NCBI GenBank assembly: GCA_050953005.1
Contig: JBMNLV010000005.1
Location: forward strand, 124,001 to 188,000
DNA length: 64,000 bases
Direction: 5' to 3'
Origin: UBA6115 sp050953005
Lineage (GTDB): Bacteria > Bacillota > Clostridia > Christensenellales > Aristaeellaceae
Shown: in pieces, positions 32,941 to 41,445 of the stretch
Position numbering within the stretch: position 1 is the stretch's first letter
Layout of the letters: the number at the start of each line of letters is the position of its first letter
The notes under the pieces: model-generated
What the model was told of the DNA's origin: nothing
Database searches by the model: none
What the model saw: only the letters and a program-made list of their open reading frames with translations
Made by a program: the position numbers and the translations under genes

Positions 32941-33531
32941 ATGAATCAGACTCACACCCTCCCCCCCTCCGACGGAGAAGACAGGATCCGCGCGCTGTTT
33001 GAGGAAAGCGGCGCCATTTTGCAGGGACATTTTTACCGCCTGTCCGGCCGGCATACCGACTGGTATGTACAGTGCGCGCGCCTGTTTGAAAACCATCAGA
33101 CCGGCGAGTGGGTTGGCCGGGCGTTGGCTGACAAATGCAAGGATTTCGCGCCGGAGGTGGTGCTCTCGGCGGCCATTGGCGGCGTGCTGCCCGGGTATGA
33201 GGTGGCCCGCGCGCTGGGCCTGAACCTGTTTTACTGCGAAAAGCGCGACGGCGCGCTGATTTTGCGCCGCGGCTTTACCCTGCGCCCGGGCGCGCGTGTT
33301 CTGATTGTGGAGGATGAGATCTCCACCGGCCAAAGCATCCGCGAGATGATGGAGATCGTGCATGCCCTGGACGGCGTGGTGGCCGGAGTGGGCTGCCTGG
33401 TGGACAAATCCGGCGGCACCGCGCCCCTGAACGTGCCACTGGTCAGCCTGATCACCCTCAACGCCGCGCACTATCGCCCGGACACCTGCCCGATGTGCCG
33501 GCAGGGGCAGCCGCTGCAAAACCTGCGCTAA
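32941..33531 (+). CDS. pyrE: Orotate phosphoribosyltransferase
   Basis: 196 residues. It has the OPRT N-terminus GAILQGHFYRLSGRHTDWYVQCARLFEN, GGVLPGYEVARALG, RRGFTLRPG and the PRPP-binding loop VLIVEDEISTGQS. The reaction is orotate plus PRPP to orotidine monophosphate in de novo pyrimidine synthesis. A C-terminal CPMC motif follows. No other pyr gene is nearby, so it stands alone, which is uncommon but not rare. A related phosphoribosyltransferase specificity cannot be fully excluded. Confidence 0.85.
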   Translation: MNQTHTLPPSDGEDRIRALFEESGAILQGHFYRLSGRHTDWYVQCARLFENHQTGEWVGRALADKCKDFAPEVVLSAAIGGVLPGYEVARALGLNLFYCEKRDGALILRRGFTLRPGARVLIVEDEISTGQSIREMMEIVHALDGVVAGVGCLVDKSGGTAPLNVPLVSLITLNAAHYRPDTCPMCRQGQPLQNLR

Positions 33532-33689
33532 CCGGCGCGCGGAAGTCTTTCCTCAACTGCCGCCTGATTATTCACGGTCTTTCCCGCGTTCAAACACGCG
33601 TGACCCGCGCCGCAGCATTAGACAGGCTGCCATGCCGCCCGCTGCATCCATTTCCCCGGAACCCGGAAATCGAAGCTTTTTGTCCAATT

Positions 33690-33720
33690 TTGATTTATCT
33701 GCATGTTTTTCGGGTACAAT
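33690..33720 (+). promoter_or_regulatory. Candidate promoter of the stalked binding-protein gene
   Basis: TTGATT (33690-33695), a long 19-base spacer, TACAAT (33715-33720). The -10 box is good and the -35 spacing is not ideal. It lies 79 bases before the ATG. Confidence 0.5.
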
Positions 33721-33798
33721 AACTGTATGGTTACAACGTTCCCGGGCGAGGGATGCCCCGTTCCGGGACGTTCATCAACATAATGAGGAGGATCATCT

Positions 33799-35511
33799 AT
33801 GTCTACAAACCCAAACCCCGCCAAATCCGGCAAGGCACTGCGCGTCATTCTGGCGCTGGTGTTGATCGCTGCCGTGGTATTTGGCATCGTCGTCAATGGC
33901 CAGAAGAATGACTGGGAAAAGAAAGCCAAGGATTTCGAAGCCCAGGTCGTTCAGCTGAAGGACGAGGTAGCCAAAGCCAATGAAGCCGCCGCCAAGGCTG
34001 CTGAGGAAGCCGCTGCCGCTACCGAGAAAGCCGATGCCGCAACCGCAGAAGTCGAGCGCCTGACCGCTGAGGCTGAAGCCGCTGCCAAGGCCGCTGAGGA
34101 AGCCGCTGCCAAGGCTGCTGAGGAAGCCGCTGCCAAGGCTGCCGAGGAAGCCGCTGCCAAGGCTGCTGAGGAAGCCGCCGCCCAGGCCGAGGAGCCTGCC
34201 GCAGAAGAGCCTGCGACTGAAGAGCCCGCGACTGAAGAGCCTGCGACTGAAGAACCTGCCACTGAAGAGCCCGCAGCCGAGGAAACAACTGAGCAGGCAG
34301 CCACCGCTGAAGCGGAGGACAAGGTTAATTTCTCCGTTTTCCAGCTCAAGGTTGAAATCGACCCGATGATCCAGGCCTTTGCAAAGCTCTATAACGAGAA
34401 GCATCCCCAGGTCAATGTCACGGTGGAGACCCTGGGCGGCGGCGCCGACTACGGCGGAGCGCTCAAGGCCAAGCTGGCAGCCGACCAGATGCCCACCATC
34501 TTCATGATTGAAGGCCAGGGTGGCTATGACCTGTGGAAGGACTATATTGCCGACATGTCGGAAGCCGACTGGGTGAAGGACACCGACCTGGCCTTCTACA
34601 GCCCCGAGGGCAAGGCCGTGGGCTTCCCGATTGCCATGGAAGGCTTTGGCCTTGGCTACAACGCCGAGATCCTGGAAAAGGCCGGCATTGACCCTGCCAG
34701 CCTGACTACTTTCTCCGCCGTCAAGGCCGCTTTTGAAAAGCTGGACGGCATGAAGGAGGAACTGGGGCTGGACAGCGTGACCAGCGTGGGTACCTCAGTA
34801 TCCGGCGGGCTGTGGTGGGTCACTTCCCAGCATGTGTTCAACTCTTTCTACGCGGGCTACCAGGATTACAACGATTCCAGCTTCTATGACGCCCTCAGAA
34901 AGGGCGAAGTGGACAAGGAGCGCCTGACCGCGTTTGCCAACTACCTGAAGCTGCTGTATGACTATGCCGACCAGAACGTGCTGCAAAACGGCAACTATGA
35001 CGCGCAGGTAGCCGCCTTTGCCAGCGGCAAGGCCGCTTTCATCACCCAGGGCAACTGGATTGACCCCAACCTCAAGCAGTTGGGCGCCACCTTCCCCATG
35101 GGCTATATCTCCCATAACTTCCTGGAGCAGGAATCCACCGGGCTGTACATGGCCGCGCCTTCATGGTTCGCAGTGAACGCCAAAGCCACGCCCGAGCAGC
35201 AAAAAGCCGCGGTAGATTTCCTCAACTACATGGCCCTGACCGAGGACGGCCACAACTACATGGTGGCTGAGGCCGGCATGGTGCCCGCCTTCAAGTCGGT
35301 CAAGCTGCTGCCCGCAGGCCCGCTGTCCAGCGCGCTGACCAAGGCCGGCGCCCCCACGGATGGCAACTACAACTGGTACTTTGGCCAGAATCCCGACGGC
35401 TTCAACCAAGGCACCCTGGGCCCCATCTTCGAGCTGCTGGCCACCGGCATCAGCGTAGACGAGTTTGTCCAGCTGGTCACCGACGCCTTTTTGGAGATTG
35501 TTCCCAAATAA
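33799..35511 (+). CDS. Membrane-anchored solute-binding protein with Ala/Glu-rich stalk
   Basis: 570 residues. An N-terminal membrane helix at about 13-33 (ALRVILALVLIAAVVFGIVV) shows no obvious cleavage site or lipobox. Residues 36-130 form an Ala/Glu/Lys coiled coil including four KAAEEAAA-type repeats, and residues 130-165 a Pro/Glu/Thr linker with five EEPAT-type repeats. The rest (170-570) is a family 1 sugar-binding domain (KVEIDPMIQAFAKLYNEKHPQVNV, GYDLWKDYIADMS, QGNWIDPNLKQLG). The binding domain is thus held on a long stalk instead of a lipid anchor. GAGGAGG precedes the ATG. The two permeases follow after a terminator and a second promoter. Confidence 0.9.
   Translation: MSTNPNPAKSGKALRVILALVLIAAVVFGIVVNGQKNDWEKKAKDFEAQVVQLKDEVAKANEAAAKAAEEAAAATEKADAATAEVERLTAEAEAAAKAAEEAAAKAAEEAAAKAAEEAAAKAAEEAAAQAEEPAAEEPATEEPATEEPATEEPATEEPAAEETTEQAATAEAEDKVNFSVFQLKVEIDPMIQAFAKLYNEKHPQVNVTVETLGGGADYGGALKAKLAADQMPTIFMIEGQGGYDLWKDYIADMSEADWVKDTDLAFYSPEGKAVGFPIAMEGFGLGYNAEILEKAGIDPASLTTFSAVKAAFEKLDGMKEELGLDSVTSVGTSVSGGLWWVTSQHVFNSFYAGYQDYNDSSFYDALRKGEVDKERLTAFANYLKLLYDYADQNVLQNGNYDAQVAAFASGKAAFITQGNWIDPNLKQLGATFPMGYISHNFLEQESTGLYMAAPSWFAVNAKATPEQQKAAVDFLNYMALTEDGHNYMVAEAGMVPAFKSVKLLPAGPLSSALTKAGAPTDGNYNWYFGQNPDGFNQGTLGPIFELLATGISVDEFVQLVTDAFLEIVPK
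34081..34278 (+). repeat. Tandem coding repeats in the stalk
   Basis: Four 24-base units (34081-34176), nearly identical at the DNA level, encode AAKAAEEA. Five 15-base units (34204-34278) encode EEPAT variants. Such arrays can change copy number by slippage and would then change stalk length. Confidence 0.85.
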
Positions 35512-35525
35512 TCCTGTTTCCCCGG

Positions 35526-35557
35526 GGAGGGCTGTATCTGACAGCCCTCCTTTTTTT
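35526..35557 (+). terminator. Terminator between binding-protein and permease genes
   Basis: Perfect 10-bp stem GGAGGGCTGT / ACAGCCCTCC with a 5-base loop and seven T (35551-35557). Confidence 0.9.
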
Positions 35558-35563
35558 ACACGC

Positions 35564-35592
35564 TTCACAAACGCGCCAGCTTCTTGTATACT
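35564..35592 (+). promoter_or_regulatory. Promoter of the permease pair
   Basis: TTCACA (35564-35569), 17-base spacer, TATACT (35587-35592), directly after the terminator of the binding-protein gene. It allows permease expression to be set separately. Confidence 0.7.
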
Positions 35593-35642
35593 GGACGCGC
35601 AAAACAAAACAATATCAGGACGGTGAAGGAGGGATTTTCGGC

Positions 35643-36533
35643 ATGAAACGGCGTGGCTGGGTGGACTTTCTGTTCATCTTTCCTACAGCGCTGGCCTTTG
35701 TCATGGTCATCATCATCCCGTTTCTCCTGGGCATCTACTACGCAATGACGGATTGGGACGGCGTAAAATCCGTGATCAACTGGGTGGGCTTCCAGAATTT
35801 TACCAGCATGTTCAAGGAGCCTCAGTTCATATATTCCTTTTTGATTACGATGATGTATACAGCCATCAACATCGTGTTGGTAAACATCGCGGGCTTTTTG
35901 ATGTCCCTGCTGGCCACCAGCCGGGTCATAGGGCGCAATTTTTACCGGGCAGGCTTCTTTGTTCCTAACCTGATCGGCGGCATTGTGCTGGGCTATATCT
36001 GGCAGTTCTTGTTCAACAATGTGCTGGTGGACATGGGCAAGAGCCTGAATCTCGCGTGGCTGTCCACCTCTTTTATCGCGCGCAAGGAAACCGTCATCTG
36101 GGCGATGAGCTTTGTCAACACCTGGCAGTACGCCGGCTATATCATGATGATTTATGTAGCCTCCATCCAGGCCATTCCCGACTCGGTGCTGGAAGCGGCC
36201 AACGTGGACGGCGCCAATTACGTCACAAGGGTATTCCGCATCATGATGCCCATGATGGCCAGCGCCTTTACCATCACCCTCTTTTTGACGCTGACCAACT
36301 CCTTTAAACAGTTTGACCTTAATTTCACCCTCACCAACGGCGGCCCGGCGATGCTCTACATGGGCAAAGCCATCCGCGCCAGCCAGCTGCTGGCTATGGA
36401 TATCTACCGCACGGCCAACCAGTTCAACCTGATGGCCCAGGCGCAGGCCAAAGCCGTGGTCTTCTTCGTTGTTCTGGTTGTCTTCTCCCTCTTCCAGGTC
36501 TACCTCAACAAGCGCAGGGAGGTGGAAGCATGA
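35643..36533 (+). CDS. Sugar-type ABC importer permease, MalF/UgpA-like
   Basis: 296 residues, six membrane segments, EAA loop LEAANVDGANYVTRVFRIMMPMM. N-terminus MKRRGWVDFLFIFPTALAFV. AAGGAGGG lies 10 bases before the ATG. Overlaps the next permease gene by the four bases ATGA, so the two subunits are translated together. It partners the stalked binding protein; substrate unknown. Confidence 0.92.
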   Translation: MKRRGWVDFLFIFPTALAFVMVIIIPFLLGIYYAMTDWDGVKSVINWVGFQNFTSMFKEPQFIYSFLITMMYTAINIVLVNIAGFLMSLLATSRVIGRNFYRAGFFVPNLIGGIVLGYIWQFLFNNVLVDMGKSLNLAWLSTSFIARKETVIWAMSFVNTWQYAGYIMMIYVASIQAIPDSVLEAANVDGANYVTRVFRIMMPMMASAFTITLFLTLTNSFKQFDLNFTLTNGGPAMLYMGKAIRASQLLAMDIYRTANQFNLMAQAQAKAVVFFVVLVVFSLFQVYLNKRREVEA

Positions 36534-37438
36534 GCGTAAAAGCCAATCTGGGCAAGCTGAACAGCAGGCACGCCAGCCTGGGACAGAAGCGCGGCGCCGG
36601 GCTGATTGTTCTGGAAATTGTTGCCATCATCATCTTCATCCTGTTCATGCTGCCCTTTGCCCTGGTGGTGCTCAACTCCGCCAAAACAGCCAAGGAAATC
36701 ATCATAAGCCCGGTCAGCCTGCCCAGCAACTGGGGCCAGATGTGGACCAATGTGGTCGCCATTTTCAACAACCCCTCCACCGACTACCTCGGCGCCTTTG
36801 TGGACTCCACCATCATCACGACCTTATCCCTGGTCGTCATCGCTTTGTTTTCAGCCATGTGCGCCTGGGCGCTGGTCCGCAACAAGACCAAATGGTCCAC
36901 GGTCATCTTCATGTTCTTTGTCTCCGCCATGGTCATTCCTTTCCAGGTGGTCATGTTTCCCCTGGTCAAGTGGTTTAAGATAATGGGTGATTCCATCCGC
37001 CTGCCACTGCTGGGCACCTATCAGGGCATCGTCTTCGCCTACCTGGGCTTCGGCTGCTCAATGACCATCTTTATCTTCCATGGCTTTATCAAGGGCGTGC
37101 CGCTGGAATTGGAGGAGGCCGCCACCATTGACGGCTGCGGCCAGGCACGCACCTTTTTTGAGATCGTCGTTCCGCTGCTGCAGCCGACCGTCATCACCGT
37201 GCTCATCCTCAACGGCATCTGGATCTGGAACGATTATTTGCTGCCGCTGCTGATCCTCGGCTCTGCCGGCGAGGTGCAAACCATTCCTCTGGCAGTCACC
37301 GCCTTCGCGGGCAGCTACCTAAAGCAGTGGGACCTGATTTTGACCAGCGCCCTGCTGGCCATGATTCCCATCATTGTGCTCTATCTGTTTGCCCAGAAAT
37401 ACATCATCAAGGGCATGGTGGAGGGCGCCATCAAGTAA
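36530..37438 (+). CDS. Sugar-type ABC importer permease, MalG/UgpE-like
   Basis: 302 residues. After a cytoplasmic N-terminal stretch of about 25 residues come six membrane segments, with the EAA loop EEAATIDGCGQARTFFEIVVPLLQP and the end GMVEGAIK typical of MalG-type subunits. GGAGGTGG upstream, within the end of the partner gene. No ATPase gene follows; the next region is an intergenic repeat element. Confidence 0.92.
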   Translation: MSVKANLGKLNSRHASLGQKRGAGLIVLEIVAIIIFILFMLPFALVVLNSAKTAKEIIISPVSLPSNWGQMWTNVVAIFNNPSTDYLGAFVDSTIITTLSLVVIALFSAMCAWALVRNKTKWSTVIFMFFVSAMVIPFQVVMFPLVKWFKIMGDSIRLPLLGTYQGIVFAYLGFGCSMTIFIFHGFIKGVPLELEEAATIDGCGQARTFFEIVVPLLQPTVITVLILNGIWIWNDYLLPLLILGSAGEVQTIPLAVTAFAGSYLKQWDLILTSALLAMIPIIVLYLFAQKYIIKGMVEGAIK

Positions 37439-37506
37439 AACGCCCCGCGATACCTGACCGGGCAGGGTTTCACGCCCGGCAGGCTAAAATGATGGACCTT
37501 TTCAAG

Positions 37507-37545
37507 CAATCCGCGTGGGACTGGCCTGTCCCGTGCGGATTGTTT
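37507..37545 (+). terminator. Terminator of the permease pair
   Basis: Long stem CAATCCGC-GT-GGGAC / GTCCC-GT-GCGGATTG (37507-37521 and 37528-37542) with a 6-base loop, then TTT. A smaller GC hairpin (CCGGGC/GCCCGG, 37458-37479) precedes it. Confidence 0.65.
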
Positions 37546-37635
37546 CGTGTTCCCGGGTTTTTATCCCGATGCCGGTGCCTGCATGCGCTGCCGGATGGGG
37601 AATAGAGAGTTACGGTCTTTCAGGCAGGAAGACTC

Positions 37636-37793
37636 ATACTGACGCAAAGCTTTATTGTATCCAAAGCGGCGAGGGATTTATTGTCCCGCGAGCAGGAAAA
37701 CCGATGGCGTAGCTTTAGCTACGTTGAGTTGACTGACGCAGCAGGGCGGTCAAGGATCCGGCGCGACGACGCAATAAAGATTGGAATCAGTAT
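37636..37793 (+). repeat. Structured 158-bp intergenic element, copy A
   Basis: Bounded by inverted ends ATACTGA / TCAGTAT, with a second matched pair CTTTATTG / CAATAAAG exactly seven bases inside each end. Contains an internal perfect hairpin CGTAGCT-TT-AGCTACG (in the block CCGATGGCGTAGC...) and the conserved blocks ATCCAAAGCGGCGAG and TTGACTGACGCAGCAGG. Copy B at 41446-41604 has the same order of blocks. In copy B the hairpin reads CGTAGC-CGAA-GCTATG, keeping pairing through a wobble pair and a changed loop. No protein frame is conserved. It is a mobile MITE-like repeat or a standalone structured RNA. Confidence 0.8.
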
Positions 37794-37856
37794 CATTTGT
37801 CAGGGTGTAAATCCCCGCCATGATATGGTATCATGCTGCTGAAGAAGGAGGTACGC

Positions 37857-38903
37857 ATGAAAAACCGTTTGGCCATCCTGGCAGCGCTGCTCATATGCCT
37901 GGGGCTGGGCGCAGCCGCGGAAGAGATGCTGACGCTCACCTTTGTGGGGGATACCAGTATTGGCGATGCCATTCAGCACCGCCGCTCAGAAAACAGCTAC
38001 CACCGCGTGGTCGCCCAAAAGGGTATGGACTGGCCCTTTTCCCTGGTGGCGGAGCAGATGCGCGCTTCCGATATCACCATTGCCAATCTGGAAGGCTCCA
38101 TCACCACCCGGACCCGGCACAAGGACACCATCCGCTGGCCGCTGGTGATCGATCCCTCACACACGCAGATCCTGCTGTCCGGAGGCATCGATGTGGTCAA
38201 CACCGCCAACAACCACGCCATGGATTTTTATAAAGAGGGCTACACCCAGACGTTGGAGCATCTGGACCGGGCCGGCATCGCGCACTTCGGCACCCTCAGC
38301 CCGCCCGGCTCGACCAAGATCAACCGGCAGGTCATCCTGGAGCGCAAAGGGGTCAAGATCGGTTTTATCGGCTTTACCTATCCCCAGGAAAGCGACCTCA
38401 GGCACATCGAAAAGGCAACCCGGGAACTGCGGGACGCCGGGTGTGACCTGGTTGTCCTCAGCCTGCACTGGGGCAGGGAGACCTATCTGACACCCAATTC
38501 GGCGCAATACGGCTTTGCCCGCAAGGTGCTCCAATTTGACATCGACCTGATCTACGGCCATCACCCGCACGTGGTACAGCCCATCGCGCTTTACCAGGGC
38601 AAGCCGGTTTTATTCAGCACCGGCAACTTCACCTTCGGCACCATGAGCAAGGTGGATCCGTCCACCGGGCTGTTTCAGGTCAGCTATGACCTATCCGGGG
38701 ACAGGCCCCGCCTGGCAGCCATCCGCGTCATCCCGCTGGAAACCCGCGGTTCAGGCGACTACCGCCCCACGCCTGTAACAGAAGAGGCCGCTCAGCAGGC
38801 CATCTTCCGCAAACTCACCCTGAAGCGTCCGCCCAAAGGCTTTGAAAACCTGCCGGACAGCTTCCTGACCACCGGCGAAGCCATCTTCGCCGCGAACGAA
38901 TGA
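37857..38903 (+). CDS. CapA-family metallophosphatase-like protein
   Basis: 348 residues with a Sec signal peptide (MKNRLAILAALLICLGLGAA) and therefore exported. CapA motifs in order: FVGDTSIGD, ITIANLEGSIT, DVVNTANNHAMDFYKEG, LSLHWGRE, YGHHPHVVQP, FSTGNFTFG. The family has a calcineurin-like fold and is named for poly-gamma-glutamate synthesis, but most members have unproven roles in surface polymer handling. ATG at 37857 has GAAGGAGG 5-6 bases upstream. Followed after 22 bases by a second exported enzyme gene. Confidence 0.9.
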   Translation: MKNRLAILAALLICLGLGAAAEEMLTLTFVGDTSIGDAIQHRRSENSYHRVVAQKGMDWPFSLVAEQMRASDITIANLEGSITTRTRHKDTIRWPLVIDPSHTQILLSGGIDVVNTANNHAMDFYKEGYTQTLEHLDRAGIAHFGTLSPPGSTKINRQVILERKGVKIGFIGFTYPQESDLRHIEKATRELRDAGCDLVVLSLHWGRETYLTPNSAQYGFARKVLQFDIDLIYGHHPHVVQPIALYQGKPVLFSTGNFTFGTMSKVDPSTGLFQVSYDLSGDRPRLAAIRVIPLETRGSGDYRPTPVTEEAAQQAIFRKLTLKRPPKGFENLPDSFLTTGEAIFAANE

Positions 38904-38925
38904 CCCGCCTTTGAAAGGACGCCCC

Positions 38926-40560
38926 ATGCTGCGAAAAATTTTCCTTGTTTTGCTGGCGCTGGCCCTGCTGGCCGGCGCCCCGGTTTCCCTGGCCCAGGAG
39001 ATGGGCTGTGTGCAGTTTGGCACCTACAAGACCCAGGCCGACGGCAGCACTGCCCCCATTGTGTGGAAACTGCTCAGTGACAATGCCGGCGGCGTGCTGC
39101 TGCTAAGCGAGTATGTGCTGGACGCCAGGCCTGTCCAGTCGGAAGGCCGTTTCAACGGCTATGAATACTCCGAGATCAAGCGCTGGCTTGAGGGCGAATT
39201 CTTTGAGCAAGCCTTTGTCCCCGGCGAGCAGGCCCTGATCGCGCTGGAGGACGGGACGCCTCTGGTGACGCTGCCGTCAGTGGAGGAGCTGCGCGAGAAG
39301 GACGGTGGTTTTTTCGACACCGAGGGGCTGCGCGCCAGGCCGACCCCCTACGCGGTCAAGCAGGGTGTTCAAAAATACTCCGGCGGGGACGCCAGCTACT
39401 GGACGCGCACGCGCTCCCAGAGCAACGCGGGCAGCCAGCGCCGCGTGATGGAAAAAGGCAGCTTCGGCTATTCGCCTGCCTCTTACTCCAACATCGGTGT
39501 GCGCCCCATGCTGCGCCTGGTGTCAGGCGCCCTGGCGGACGCGCGGGGCGCAGGCACCCTGAATGACCCTTTCATCCTGTCTCTGCCCGCCGTCACGCCC
39601 GCGACACCCCCGCCCGAGGCAACAGAGGCTCCGGAGACGGAAACGCAAGATACGCTGACACAAAGCAATGGACAGCCTGCCGCGCAAGGCGAGCCGCTTT
39701 TGATCGAGGGCTTCCCGCCGCTGACCGCGCAGGGTTTCCTGCCCGCGGGCCAGGCGCCCTATGTGTTCAAGGATGAGGAGCAGGGCGTCTGGCGCTACGC
39801 CTCGCCTACCCTGCGGCTGGTGATCACCCGCCATCAGGACATTGACAACAAGCTGCGCTGGTTTGAAAGCCACATCTTCTTTACTGAGGATGAGTCGTTT
39901 CAAATGTATCCCTTTGACCCGGGCAACCGCCGCAAAATGTCGCCGATGGAAAAAATCGCCAACAAGTATAACCTGGTCTACGCCCTCAACGGGGATTATT
40001 ACATCTACCGCGTCAACATGAACCGCGACGGCAAGAAATTCGTGATCGGCAAGGTGGCGCGGGATTTTAAAATCCTCTACGACCAGCCCATCAACCCCAA
40101 CCGCAAGACCCATCCCAACCTGGATGTGATGGCGCTGTATCCCGACGGTAGCATGAGCGTGCACGGCGCCAACGAGATGACGGCGGAGCAGCTGATCAAG
40201 GCCGGCGCCAGGGATGTGCTGTCCTTTGGTCCCTGGCTGGTGCGCGACGGGGAGATCAACGTCCAGGGCGTCGCCAACTTCGGCGTCACCCAGCAGCCGC
40301 GCGCCGGGCTGGGCATGGTGGGCAAGGGGCATTTCCTGCATATTGTTGTGGAGTCCCGCACCTCCAAAAGCAAGGGCGTCAACACCACCTGGCTGGCAGA
40401 ACGCTTTCAAGCGCAGGGCTGCGGCACCGCCTTCAACCTGGACGGCGGGCAAACTGCCGTACTGATCTTCATGGGCGAGCAGCTCAACGAGATCGGCAAG
40501 TACGACGGCAAGACCAACTCCCGCGAGCAAAACGAGATCATGGGCATCGGCACACGCTGA
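38926..40560 (+). CDS. Exported DUF6273 / phosphodiester glycosidase (NAGPA) fusion protein
   Basis: 544 residues from the ATG at 38926 (GAAAGGA 7-8 bases upstream; a TTG five codons earlier lacks such a site). Signal peptide MLRKIFLVLLALALLAGAPV. Residues 25-205 are a DUF6273-like domain (VQFGTYKTQADGSTAPIVWKLL ending in SNIGVRPMLRLV); a Pro/Thr/Glu linker follows (205-245). The C-terminal half is a NAGPA-type domain (YALNGDYYI, VMALYPDGSM, GPWLVRDGEI, FNLDGGQTA). NAGPA domains cleave sugar-1-phosphodiesters. Together with the CapA-like neighbour it suggests modification of a phosphate-containing cell-wall polymer. Confidence 0.8.
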   Translation: MLRKIFLVLLALALLAGAPVSLAQEMGCVQFGTYKTQADGSTAPIVWKLLSDNAGGVLLLSEYVLDARPVQSEGRFNGYEYSEIKRWLEGEFFEQAFVPGEQALIALEDGTPLVTLPSVEELREKDGGFFDTEGLRARPTPYAVKQGVQKYSGGDASYWTRTRSQSNAGSQRRVMEKGSFGYSPASYSNIGVRPMLRLVSGALADARGAGTLNDPFILSLPAVTPATPPPEATEAPETETQDTLTQSNGQPAAQGEPLLIEGFPPLTAQGFLPAGQAPYVFKDEEQGVWRYASPTLRLVITRHQDIDNKLRWFESHIFFTEDESFQMYPFDPGNRRKMSPMEKIANKYNLVYALNGDYYIYRVNMNRDGKKFVIGKVARDFKILYDQPINPNRKTHPNLDVMALYPDGSMSVHGANEMTAEQLIKAGARDVLSFGPWLVRDGEINVQGVANFGVTQQPRAGLGMVGKGHFLHIVVESRTSKSKGVNTTWLAERFQAQGCGTAFNLDGGQTAVLIFMGEQLNEIGKYDGKTNSREQNEIMGIGTR

Positions 40561-40567
40561 ACAAGCC

Positions 40568-40591
40568 ATACCGCGCTTCGCGCGGTATTTT
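40568..40591 (+). terminator. Short terminator after the NAGPA gene
   Basis: Perfect 9-bp stem ATACCGCGC / GCGCGGTAT with loop TTC (40568-40588), followed by only three more T. Perhaps leaky into the SDR gene 15 bases on. Confidence 0.55.
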
Positions 40592-40605
40592 AAAAGGAGG
40601 CCGCT

Positions 40606-41331
40606 ATGAGGTTTGCGAATAAGCATGTGGTGATTACCGGTGTCTCGCAGGGTATCGGCCTCGCGCTGGCTGAGGCCTATCGTCTCCGGGGCGCGCGGGT
40701 GGCCGGCATCGATCTCACGCAGCCAGCGCAGGCGCCGGAGGTGTTTTTACAGGGCGACATCGCTGACAGGCCCGTTCTGGAGCGGTTCTCGCAGCTGGTC
40801 CAAAGCGCTTTTCACCGGGTGGACATCCTCATCAACAACGCCATGCTCAGCCGCGGCGGGATGGACCAATGCTCCTATGAGGATTTTCTGTATGTCCTCC
40901 GGGTGGGCGTGGCCGCGCCCTACTACCTGACGCGCCTTCTCGCGCCCCTGTTCAGCCCGGGCGCCAGCGTCATCAACCTGTCCTCCACCCGCGCCTTCCA
41001 GTCCCAGGCCAACACGGAAAGCTACTCCGCGGCTAAGGGCGGCATCACCGCGCTCACCCATTCGCTGGCGGTCTCCCTGGCGGGCAAAGCGCGGGTCAAT
41101 GCCATCGCCCCGGGCTGGATAGATACCACAGGCGCGCAATTCCCCGGCGCGGACAGCGCACAGCACCCTGCCGGGCGCGTGGGCACGCCGGAGGACATCG
41201 TCCGAGCCGCTTTCTTCCTGAGCGGCCCGGAAGCCGGCTTCATCACCGGGCAGACCCTGGTGGTGGACGGCGGCATGAGCCGGCTGATGGTCTACCACGG
41301 GGACGGCGGCTGGCAGCTGAAAGTCCCTTAA
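40606..41331 (+). CDS. Short-chain dehydrogenase/reductase
   Basis: 241 residues, classical SDR. Cofactor motif TGVSQGIG at 11-18, NNA at 77-79 (INNAML), catalytic serine in NLSS at about 126-127, Y140 and K144 (YSAAK), C-terminal GQTLVVDGGMS. The acidic residue after the second strand (GIDL) points to NAD(H) rather than NADP(H). Substrate unknown; many such proteins are sugar or polyol dehydrogenases. AAAAGGAGG precedes the ATG. Confidence 0.92.
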   Translation: MRFANKHVVITGVSQGIGLALAEAYRLRGARVAGIDLTQPAQAPEVFLQGDIADRPVLERFSQLVQSAFHRVDILINNAMLSRGGMDQCSYEDFLYVLRVGVAAPYYLTRLLAPLFSPGASVINLSSTRAFQSQANTESYSAAKGGITALTHSLAVSLAGKARVNAIAPGWIDTTGAQFPGADSAQHPAGRVGTPEDIVRAAFFLSGPEAGFITGQTLVVDGGMSRLMVYHGDGGWQLKVP

Positions 41332-41445
41332 CACCCTGTGAGGCTGATATAAAACCGGCAAGGCCTGAAAGGCGCTTGCCAACATTGTAAAGTATTATTT
41401 CTATTTACAGTCCGTGCTGAGCCCATGCCAATGAGGGCAGGCATA

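Noticed and set aside
34081..34278. Repeat array as CRISPR or regulatory repeat
   Set aside because: The units are contiguous, in frame, and encode a coiled-coil stalk within a gene.
37636..37793. c-di-GMP (GEMM) riboswitch
   Set aside because: The strings ACGCAAAGC and CCGATGGC recall GEMM, but the first is not kept in copy B and the required order and stems are absent. Copy B lies between two gene 3' ends.
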